Below the pieces are notes generated by a model, which ran no database searches, had not been told where the DNA came from, and worked only from the letters and a program-made list of their open reading frames with translations. DNA of 39,701 nucleotides. It comes from Candidatus Obscuribacterales bacterium (GTDB lineage: Bacteria; Cyanobacteriota; Vampirovibrionia; Obscuribacterales; Obscuribacteraceae). Location: NCBI GenBank assembly GCA_019752635.1, contig JAIELX010000098.1:1-39701 (forward strand), in the 5' to 3' direction. Positions 32,830 to 39,701 of the stretch are shown here, piece after piece (within the stretch, counting starts at the first letter, position 1; each line of letters begins with the position of its first letter). The position numbers and the translations under genes were made by a program.

Positions 32830-35800
32830 ATGTCCCCTCCGCCCAAGCCGCCGGAAAAACTAGAAACAGGCGAGCAGCCACCGGAAGTTCCCGTGGCGAA
32901 ACCACTGATGGTTGAAGGCGCAAAGGAACTCGAAGACAAAGACAGCACTAAGACTATCGCCGGTATGGTTGGCGCGGTGGCCGGCGAGGCCGGAAAGCAG
33001 ATTATCAAAGGGTTCGACCTTGTTTACTCGAACGTTGAGAACGCAACAACGGCCGCAGTGAGTGCCCTCACCGGTGCCGCAGCGAAACCGGAAGAGGCAC
33101 CAGCGGCGGTTCTACCGGTTCCCACCGCCGAGTCGAACCAACGAGCGGAAGAACGCTTCTATCAGGAGCTGGGAGTTCGAGAAACGGTAATGGACTCGTC
33201 CGGGGACGCCCTGCGCGCCTTGGAGTTGGGAAGTCCGACACCGCGCTCGACTGAAAGAACGGCCTCAACTTCAACTGACAAGTCGGTGCCCCCGGGAGAG
33301 AAACCGCGAGCAATCACTCCAGAGGAAATCGCAGCTCGCAAACAGTATGGTGATTACGGTTTCGTCGATCAGATGAGCAGTCCCGAGCGCAGCAAATGGC
33401 TGGCAAGCTCGGGAGAACGCACTAAGTATCAGAACTACGAAAATATGGTCAAATCCGGATACTACGGATTTGTCGACAAAATGAGCGAGGGCGATCGCGC
33501 AGGCTGGCTTCAAACAGCCAGTGCTGAGCAAAGGATTGCATACGCCAATCACCAGGACAGAGTTAAGAATGGCGATTTCAGCGCCATCGATAAGCTCGAG
33601 GGACTGCAATTCGCAGCAGTCTTCAACAATATGACCGAAGCGCAAAGGCAAGGATTGCGGGACTTTCAAACCCGCACCAAAGCTGGTGACTATAGCTTTG
33701 TTGACCGCATCAACGATGCAAACAGAGCTGAGTTCTATCGAAACGCAAAAGATGATGTTTTCAATCGCAGGCTGGACTACGTTCGCCTGCGAGCCGAGGG
33801 TGACTATGGCTTCGTAGACCGTATGGACGGTAACACGAGAAAGGATTGGCTAGCTACCGCAAGCGAACAAGATCGCCAGCGATATGACGACTACAGTAAG
33901 AAAACCAAGACCGGCGACTACGGACATGTCGACAATCTTTCGGCGGAATCAAGAGAAGCTTGGGAACGCCAGGCTAACGACGCGCAGCGGTCCGAGTACA
34001 AAACCTACAAGGATCGTGTTTCTAACGGCGACTATAGCTTCCTCGACAAGCAATCGGAAGCCGCTATCAAAACGTGGATGGATAAAGCCAGCCCTGAGCA
34101 ACGACAAGGATACGAAGACTTCTCTGTTCGGAAACAAGCGGGCGACTACAGTTTTGTAGACAAACTGGGAGCAGAAGCTCAAAAGAGCTGGCAGACCGAC
34201 CAGGGATACGTTCAGTATAAGGAAGATACCGCCGTTGGCGACTACGGGTTCGTCAACCGCTTGGATTCAGGTGGACGTCCAGACCTTGCCGACAAGTGGT
34301 ATCAAAACGCTTCTCCTGAAGAACAAAACGCTTATGTCGCCTATGAGATGGGACGAACGTCGGGTTCGCCACCGCAGAGACCTCCTGCAGACACCACCGG
34401 CGGCACCAAGCCCGAAACGAAACCTGATGTCTCAGATCGAGAGAAACCTGCAGACGGACCGAAACTACCGCTGCTCACAACGGAGCAACAACGCGCAGCG
34501 GGTGACCTCAGCTTTGTCGAAAGAATGTCCGCCCAACAACGCGAGGCCTATTTCGAGAATAAGGACAACAAACTTTCCAAAGAGCAATTCGAAACCTGGC
34601 AGGAACTGCGTAAAGTCGGCTACTACGGCGATGTAGCTTCTTATCCGGAAGATCAGCTGAAACAGTGGAAAGAAACGGCCAGTGAAGTTGAAAAACTGGG
34701 GCTGAAAAATCATCTTGATCGTAAAGAAGCTGGCGACTACAGCTGGGTAGATCACCTGACCCCGAAAGCTTATGAGATCTTCAAGCTCCAATCGTCCGAC
34801 GAAGACTGGTTCGGCTATAACGATTATCGCGACCGGATCGATAAGGGTGATTTCACCTTTATGGAGAAGTTGAACGAAGCCAACAAGGACAATTGGCGCG
34901 ACAACTCCACGGACCAGGATTACAAAGCATACACGACTTATCTCGAACGCACCGAACACGGCGATTTCGGCTTCGTAGACAAGCTGTCCTCGACCCAACT
35001 AGCTCGTTGGAAAGAAAACGCACCGCAAAGCAGCCAAGTTGGCTATGCGAACTATCAAAACAAAATCAAGAACGGCGATTTTAGTTTCGTAGATTCATTT
35101 CATGGACCGGACGATAAAACGAACTGGTTAGCTGGCGCGAGCACCGATTTGAAACAAGGCTACGACGCGTACCAGGCAAAAATTGCCAAGGGTGACTTCA
35201 GCTTCGTTTCCAAGCTCAATCCAGAGAATCAAGAACACTTTGCTGAAGGCAATCCGGAACTTCGCCAGCAATATAATGAATACACTCGGCGTCAGAGCGG
35301 CGACCTCAGTGCCGTCGATCGCATGGCTCCCGAGGATCGCAGTCGCTTCCTCGAAAACCCTGCGAACAAGACAGCCTACGACAATTATCAGGACAACGTT
35401 AAGAGCGGCAATTTCACGTTCTTAGACAATTTGAGCGCAGAGAGCCGCGCAGCTTATCTGAAAGAGAATCCGCAGTACGAACAAAGCTACAAGTTCTACC
35501 AGGAGCGCCTCGCTGCGGGAGACTACTCGCACCTGGACAAGGTCAGCCCGGCGAACTTCGAAAGTTGGTTGAAGTCAGCCACTCTTGAAGAAGCTGAAAA
35601 GTACTACCAACACACCGAACGGCAATTTATCGGTGATTACAGTTGGGTCGATCGGTTATCCGAAGCTAACAGAACAGACTGGCTAACCACTGCAACAGAG
35701 CACGACGCAAAGGGTTACGCCACGTACTCGCAAGCCGTAAAAGACGGCGATTTCAGCTTTGTCCAATACCTCAGCCCCGAACTGGCACAAGACTTCATCG

Positions 35801-38800
35801 TCCGTTCAACCGACTTACAGTATGCCGGATACAAAGCTTTCCTGGATCTTGAAGATCGCAAGAAAGCGGGAGACTATGGCTTTGTTGACGACATGGATCA
35901 GGCGTCGTTCGACCGCTGGTTGAATAAAGCGTCCGAAGCAGACCAGAAAGCTTATCTCACTTACCGCGACAACGTCGAAAGCGGCAACCTCGACTTCTTA
36001 GACCGTCTTAGCAAAGACAACTTCCAGAAATGGGCCGAACAGGCTTCCTATGAAGAACTGGATGCATACGCGGATTATTTGGCAAGAAAGAACGCGCCTC
36101 CGGTCTCGAGCGACGCTCCAGTAAGTCCGACACCTCCTGCACCCGGCACCACTCCTCCGGTCCCTGTTTCCGGTGATGTTCCGCCAACCGGTACAGTGCC
36201 ACCCGCAGCGAGCACTGTCCCGGCTGACTCATCCGTCACTCCGCCTCCAGTCGCGACACCAGACGGGTCTGTCACCACTACAACGACGCCCCCTGCAGCA
36301 GTTACCGCAGTCCCGGCTGACGGGGCGACTAAACCGTCACCATCGACGCCCCCTGATGTTCCGGTGACGGCGGCGGGCTCCGTACCGGACGCAGTACTGC
36401 CAAAAGCTGCAAATCCGCTCGAAGTGCCTCCACCCGCCGAAGCTCCACCCGCCACGATACCGGTTGCAGGGACTCTTCCCGCATCCGCGTCAATCGGAAA
36501 GCCGGCACCAGCCCCTTCCCCCGATCTTCAGGCCGGCACAATTCCTGTTGTCGGCGTCGACGGAAATCCAGCCCCGATTGCCCCGCCTCCAGTTCTTCCG
36601 CCCCTGGTGGCCGCAACGATGGCAGACGGGTCTGTTGGAAAACCAGCGCTGGTCCCTGGCGCCGATCCCTTGCTTCCTCAGGCAGGGAAGCCACCCGTTG
36701 ACGGACCGGAGCTTTCAATTCGCGATCAGGTCAAGGCGCGTCACGAAGCAGTGCTAGCAGCCGCTGCCGCAGCAAATCCACCAGCCCCTACCGGCACACT
36801 GCCCCCGGACAAACCAACGCCTGTCGTGGTCCCGGCTCCAGCGCCGGGTGGTAGCACCACGGTTCCTCCTGTTGTTCCCGCTCCAATAACGCCTGGCACA
36901 GCACCGACACGAGAACAGCTGCTCGCCAGCCTAACAGAAGCGCACAACAACCTGAAGAGCAGCGTACCTCCCGGACGCCCCGCGGATCCGACAGGGTCAC
37001 CATCACCGGCACCGGCAGGGACGAGCCGCCCGGAAGCCGGACTCCCGCCGCCAGAACCAAAACCAACAACAGGTGCGCCACCACCCGTGACTCCACCGCC
37101 CGCGCCGATCCTTTCCGCATCGGCAGCCGCTGATGCTGTAAGGCAAGCAGGCAGAGCAAACGATGCAGCAGCAACAGCAGCAGCACTGGCGCTACTTCAG
37201 CAAGCGACCAACAAAGCTGAGGTGAAACCGACGCCGCCATCCGACGCGCCGCCTCCCCACGTGGTGCCGCCAGTGGTACCGCCAATCGCGTCAACAACCC
37301 CTGGTCCGGTGACTGACCGTCCTGCACCGCCAACGCTACCGCCAGTTTTGCAATCACCAGCTCTCGACGGTGATCGACGGGCACAAGTAGCCCAGAAGAT
37401 TGAAGAGCACAAAAATGCGCAGCAAAATCCGATTCCAACAACAACTCCCCCCGTTCCCCCGCCGACCGGCACGACAGTCCCTCAACCACAAGTTCCAGTA
37501 GTACCTTCGGGCCTACCACAACCAACGCCAGCCCCGACACCCGATGCCACTCCTTCGCGAGATAGGCCCCAAGGCACAAATGGGCACACCACTACGCTCA
37601 CGCAGGCGGAAAAGGCAAAGTTAGAGGAAACGGCGCAGAGTCACCCGCATCACCAGCCACAAAATCCGACACCAGCTAATCCGCCCCCCGGGCAACCGCT
37701 ACCAGGCGGGGGCGTTGGTGGTCAGCAGCCGGGGCAGGGACCAACGGCACCGACCACAGGTACCGCCGGGTCAGGTGGTCCGACTGGTCCAACAATCCCC
37801 GCTGGTCAGATCGGAACTGGAAACCAGCAAGGAGCCCCCGCGCAAGTACTTACCGGTGGAGCAGCAGCGGCTGAAGCCGAGAAAGTCCTCCGCAGATCAG
37901 CGCAGGTTGGTGTTAGCGACGCAACGATTGTAGTACCGCCAGTGGTTGCAGCACCTCCAGTAGTGGTCCCCCCGGTAGTGCGCTCCGCAACAGATCAGCC
38001 GCTGCAGCCTCGGCAGGGAGGAGGGTCGGATCATGTTGGTTCACCGGCCCAAGTCGGTCCCGGCGAAGGCACAGCGGCTTCTTTACGCTTGCAAAGACTC
38101 ACGTCCGAGATTCAGCAGGTGTTGGCGCGACAGGATGTTTCGGACAGCCAAAGACAAGCGCTTCAACTAAGACAAGCAGAGATTGCTGTCGTTCAACAAA
38201 AACTTGAGAGTATTCGCTCCAACCCGAGCGGTGGTAGCGTCGGTGGTGACTTGCCGAGAAGCACAGTTCCCAGACCTGACGGTTCAGGTGTGCCATCTAG
38301 ACCATCGGACGGAACCATACCGAGACCCGACAGCGGACGGCCGCCATCAGGCGAAAGACCAGCAGGCACGCCGGCCGATGGCGCTAACCCCCCGGTAATT
38401 GGACGCCCGGGTGAACAAGGCCCGGCAAGCGGTCCCGGCAGACCTGGAGACGCTACTGGTCCTTCTGGAAAACCCGTCGATAAATTGAGTCCTGACGGTG
38501 CCGTACCGAAGCTTGGCGCAGAGAAGGGAGAGCCCACGAAAGCCGGAGAGAAAGAGGCTCCGGCCGGAGAACGACAGGCGCCCCCCGGAGTACCGGGGCA
38601 AGCCGGTCAACAGATCCAGATTGCAAGCAGCGTAACAAAACCTGGCACTGAACCCGGTGCTACAGGAAGGGCGCGAGATTCCGCTGATATCGCAAATGCA
38701 TTGTCAGGGAAACCGGACAAAGTAGACGCCGCAGGGCGCGACGTACCGGGACGACCGGGTGAAGTTGGCGTCGGACTGGGTCGCGGAGAAACAGCGGGTC

Positions 38801-39701
38801 GTCCCGATGGGATTGTCAAAGGTGACCTTACAAAAGCGAGCGAAAAGGGCGAACAACCCGGACGCACTGAACTTGGTTCAAGGGGAGAGATTCCGGGACG
38901 CGGAGAAGCTGTTGGTCGTGCAGACCTGACAGGTCGCGGTGAGATAAATGTTCCTGGCGCTAAGGACGGTGGGAAAGGTGAAGCGATCGGGCGCGAAACC
39001 ACCAAGGACGGTTCACTTCGCGGCGAGCAACTAACTGCAGGGAAACCGGGCGAGATTCGCATAGCCGTTGATGGCACCACTCGTGGTGCTGATGTTGTTG
39101 TACCGGGAGCCAAGATTGCTCCAGCGGATAAAGGAATGCCTTTGGCGGCTGAATCCGGTAAGGGCGCACAGGCACAAGCCGGACCTGCAGGCGGTCCAGT
39201 GTATGTTTCGTCCCCTGGAGGCAAAGCCGACGGAAAGGCTCCGGCGGAGAAAGGTGGCGACATTCCAGCGGAACTGCCCACAACCAAACAAACCGGGCAA
39301 TCGCCTTCGATCGGACTGAGTCAGATGGGAACGACTGCACCGACGAACAAACCAGTGCAAAAGGATCCACAGCAAGGCTCGGGTCCGCAAGGTGCTACTA
39401 CAGTGCCCCTGCAGCAGGTCACTCTGCCTACAGTGCAGATCACGGGCATTGATCCGAACAATCCCACGGGCGCGGTGACTGCCACAGGTCAACCTGTTAT
39501 TCCTGCGACAAATCAAGCGGTTAACGCCGCAGGTCAACCGGTCAATGCCGCAGGTCAACCCGTCAATGCCGCAGGTCAACCCGTCAATGCCGCAGGTCAA
39601 CCCGTCAATGCCGCAGGTCAACCTGTCAATGCCGCAGGTCAACCCGTCAATGCCGCAGGTCAACCCGTCAATGCCGCAGGTCAACCCGTCAATGCCGCAG
39701 G
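32830..39701 (+). CDS. Giant modular repeat protein, partial (no stop before window edge)
   Basis: One reading frame, read codon by codon without a stop, covers at least 2290 residues and continues past the window. I recognise no known family. Residues 1-173: proline-rich start, a possible amphipathic helix (about 45-80), no signal peptide or membrane segment. 174-505 and 558-1090: 23 copies of a repeat of about 38 residues, split by a Pro-rich linker. 1090-1750: Pro/Ala/Val-rich chain with helical islands about every 60-85 residues. 1752-1797: strong coiled-coil-like helix (L-Q-R-L-T-S-E-I-Q-Q-V-L). 1798-2230: Gly/Pro/Arg-rich, in parts G-x-P collagen-like. 2231 on: V-N-A-A-G-Q-P heptads. 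No transport signal is visible at the N-terminus, so it may be cytoplasmic or use a C-terminal signal not seen here. A structural, scaffold or surface role is inferred only from architecture. Confidence 0.85.
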   Translation, partial: MSPPPKPPEKLETGEQPPEVPVAKPLMVEGAKELEDKDSTKTIAGMVGAVAGEAGKQIIKGFDLVYSNVENATTAAVSALTGAAAKPEEAPAAVLPVPTAESNQRAEERFYQELGVRETVMDSSGDALRALELGSPTPRSTERTASTSTDKSVPPGEKPRAITPEEIAARKQYGDYGFVDQMSSPERSKWLASSGERTKYQNYENMVKSGYYGFVDKMSEGDRAGWLQTASAEQRIAYANHQDRVKNGDFSAIDKLEGLQFAAVFNNMTEAQRQGLRDFQTRTKAGDYSFVDRINDANRAEFYRNAKDDVFNRRLDYVRLRAEGDYGFVDRMDGNTRKDWLATASEQDRQRYDDYSKKTKTGDYGHVDNLSAESREAWERQANDAQRSEYKTYKDRVSNGDYSFLDKQSEAAIKTWMDKASPEQRQGYEDFSVRKQAGDYSFVDKLGAEAQKSWQTDQGYVQYKEDTAVGDYGFVNRLDSGGRPDLADKWYQNASPEEQNAYVAYEMGRTSGSPPQRPPADTTGGTKPETKPDVSDREKPADGPKLPLLTTEQQRAAGDLSFVERMSAQQREAYFENKDNKLSKEQFETWQELRKVGYYGDVASYPEDQLKQWKETASEVEKLGLKNHLDRKEAGDYSWVDHLTPKAYEIFKLQSSDEDWFGYNDYRDRIDKGDFTFMEKLNEANKDNWRDNSTDQDYKAYTTYLERTEHGDFGFVDKLSSTQLARWKENAPQSSQVGYANYQNKIKNGDFSFVDSFHGPDDKTNWLAGASTDLKQGYDAYQAKIAKGDFSFVSKLNPENQEHFAEGNPELRQQYNEYTRRQSGDLSAVDRMAPEDRSRFLENPANKTAYDNYQDNVKSGNFTFLDNLSAESRAAYLKENPQYEQSYKFYQERLAAGDYSHLDKVSPANFESWLKSATLEEAEKYYQHTERQFIGDYSWVDRLSEANRTDWLTTATEHDAKGYATYSQAVKDGDFSFVQYLSPELAQDFIVRSTDLQYAGYKAFLDLEDRKKAGDYGFVDDMDQASFDRWLNKASEADQKAYLTYRDNVESGNLDFLDRLSKDNFQKWAEQASYEELDAYADYLARKNAPPVSSDAPVSPTPPAPGTTPPVPVSGDVPPTGTVPPAASTVPADSSVTPPPVATPDGSVTTTTTPPAAVTAVPADGATKPSPSTPPDVPVTAAGSVPDAVLPKAANPLEVPPPAEAPPATIPVAGTLPASASIGKPAPAPSPDLQAGTIPVVGVDGNPAPIAPPPVLPPLVAATMADGSVGKPALVPGADPLLPQAGKPPVDGPELSIRDQVKARHEAVLAAAAAANPPAPTGTLPPDKPTPVVVPAPAPGGSTTVPPVVPAPITPGTAPTREQLLASLTEAHNNLKSSVPPGRPADPTGSPSPAPAGTSRPEAGLPPPEPKPTTGAPPPVTPPPAPILSASAAADAVRQAGRANDAAATAAALALLQQATNKAEVKPTPPSDAPPPHVVPPVVPPIASTTPGPVTDRPAPPTLPPVLQSPALDGDRRAQVAQKIEEHKNAQQNPIPTTTPPVPPPTGTTVPQPQVPVVPSGLPQPTPAPTPDATPSRDRPQGTNGHTTTLTQAEKAKLEETAQSHPHHQPQNPTPANPPPGQPLPGGGVGGQQPGQGPTAPTTGTAGSGGPTGPTIPAGQIGTGNQQGAPAQVLTGGAAAAEAEKVLRRSAQVGVSDATIVVPPVVAAPPVVVPPVVRSATDQPLQPRQGGGSDHVGSPAQVGPGEGTAASLRLQRLTSEIQQVLARQDVSDSQRQALQLRQAEIAVVQQKLESIRSNPSGGSVGGDLPRSTVPRPDGSGVPSRPSDGTIPRPDSGRPPSGERPAGTPADGANPPVIGRPGEQGPASGPGRPGDATGPSGKPVDKLSPDGAVPKLGAEKGEPTKAGEKEAPAGERQAPPGVPGQAGQQIQIASSVTKPGTEPGATGRARDSADIANALSGKPDKVDAAGRDVPGRPGEVGVGLGRGETAGRPDGIVKGDLTKASEKGEQPGRTELGSRGEIPGRGEAVGRADLTGRGEINVPGAKDGGKGEAIGRETTKDGSLRGEQLTAGKPGEIRIAVDGTTRGADVVVPGAKIAPADKGMPLAAESGKGAQAQAGPAGGPVYVSSPGGKADGKAPAEKGGDIPAELPTTKQTGQSPSIGLSQMGTTAPTNKPVQKDPQQGSGPQGATTVPLQQVTLPTVQITGIDPNNPTGAVTATGQPVIPATNQAVNAAGQPVNAAGQPVNAAGQPVNAAGQPVNAAGQPVNAAGQPVNAAGQPVNAAGQPVNAA
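33349..36096 (+). repeat. 23 copies of a 38-residue repeat with G-D-Y-x-F-V-D core
   Basis: Repeat starts: 33349, 33457, 33571, 33685, 33799, 33913, 34027, 34141, 34237, then (after a Pro-rich linker at about 34354-34500) 34501, 34618, 34732, 34846, 34960, 35074, 35191, 35299, 35407, 35518, 35632, 35746, 35869, 35983. Most steps are exactly 114 bases (38 residues). Each unit begins G-D-[YF]-[SG]-[FWHA]-[VLI]-D, followed by [KR]-[LM]-S, then W-L near position 17-18, A-S near 21-22, and Y-x-x-Y near 30-33. Copies differ at the DNA level, so the array is old and kept by selection on protein. Probably two helices per unit. Confidence 0.85.
36097..38082 (+). repeat. Proline-rich chain with spaced helical islands (within the giant gene)
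   Basis: Low-complexity Pro/Ala/Val/Thr region of the giant protein. Short charged, Ala-rich stretches that should form helices begin near 36721, 36907, 37120, 37366, 37603 and 37858, and the stronger one at 38083 follows. Spacing of 186-255 bases is irregular but recurrent, giving a beads-on-a-string appearance. Confidence 0.55.
39520..39701 (+). repeat. 21-bp tandem repeats encoding V-N-A-A-G-Q-P heptads
   Basis: Eight complete 21-base units (39520, 39541, 39562, 39583, 39604, 39625, 39646, 39667) and one partial unit of 14 bases run to the window end. They differ at only a few third-codon positions, so they expanded recently, in contrast to the 38-residue array. The true copy number cannot be seen. 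Confidence 0.95.

Noticed and set aside
36075..39684. Long leftward open frames opposite the giant gene, including one with repeated L-T-C-G-I-D-G
   Set aside because: They are the complement of the rightward repeat and Pro/Gly codons. They lack ribosome-binding sites and the rightward frame is continuous with clear repeats.
39520..39701. Possible CRISPR array
   Set aside because: The 21-bp units are contiguous without spacers and encode an in-frame heptad, so this is a coding tandem repeat.

Overview
The window looks like chromosomal DNA of a Gram-negative, heterotrophic bacterium. Clues to its relatives are a cyanobacterial-type fusion of a mannose-1-phosphate guanylyltransferase with a phosphomannomutase domain, an MlaE/MlaD lipid transport pair, a CpaB pilus protein, and large Ser/Thr kinases carrying membrane segments and TPR-like repeats. 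No photosynthesis genes are present. My best guess is a non-photosynthetic cyanobacterial relative (Melainabacteria/Vampirovibrionia, perhaps Obscuribacterales). This is inferred from gene content only and was not tested by any search. No rRNA, tRNA, insertion sequence, prophage or CRISPR array was recognised. Layout: 1-1.2 kb holds leftward HMG-CoA lyase and a biotin-carrier domain protein (leucine or acyl-CoA breakdown). 1.5-2.6 kb is a TPR-SUKH protein. 2.6-10.8 kb is a leftward envelope cluster running mlaE, mlaD, gpsA, a GT4 glycosyltransferase, the guanylyltransferase/pseudo-phosphomannomutase and a proline-rich coiled-coil protein. It suggests coordinated lipid transport, glycerophospholipid precursor supply and surface polysaccharide synthesis. 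11.3-12.2 kb is an LD-carboxypeptidase, followed by a leftward two-component pair (12.3-14.4 kb), a small helix-turn-helix-like protein, and two peptide-type ABC permeases without their ATPases or binding protein. 17.4-21.3 kb is a vitamin B6 island: a MocR/PdxR-type regulator, pdxS and pdxT (pyridoxal phosphate synthase), then a secreted protein. 21.5-24.4 kb has a peroxiredoxin-like protein, an unrecognised 330-residue protein and an orphan CpaB. 24.6-29.7 kb holds two Ser/Thr kinases joined by a 4-bp stop/start overlap, followed by a 41-codon reading frame joined in the same way and ending inside a terminator hairpin. 29.8-32.3 kb has a small secreted coiled-coil protein, a second MocR-type regulator and a lone receiver-domain protein. 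From 32830 to the right edge there is one uninterrupted reading frame of at least 2290 codons with no stop in the window. It encodes a giant modular protein: a non-secretory-looking N-terminus, 23 copies of a roughly 38-residue repeat with a G-D-Y-x-F-V-D core, about 650 residues of proline-rich chain dotted with short helical islands, a Gly/Pro/Arg-rich section, and near-identical 7-residue repeats that run off the end. It is preceded by a very good sigma-70-type promoter and a leader of about 345 nt able to form several hairpins. This gene and its leader are the most novel content of the window.
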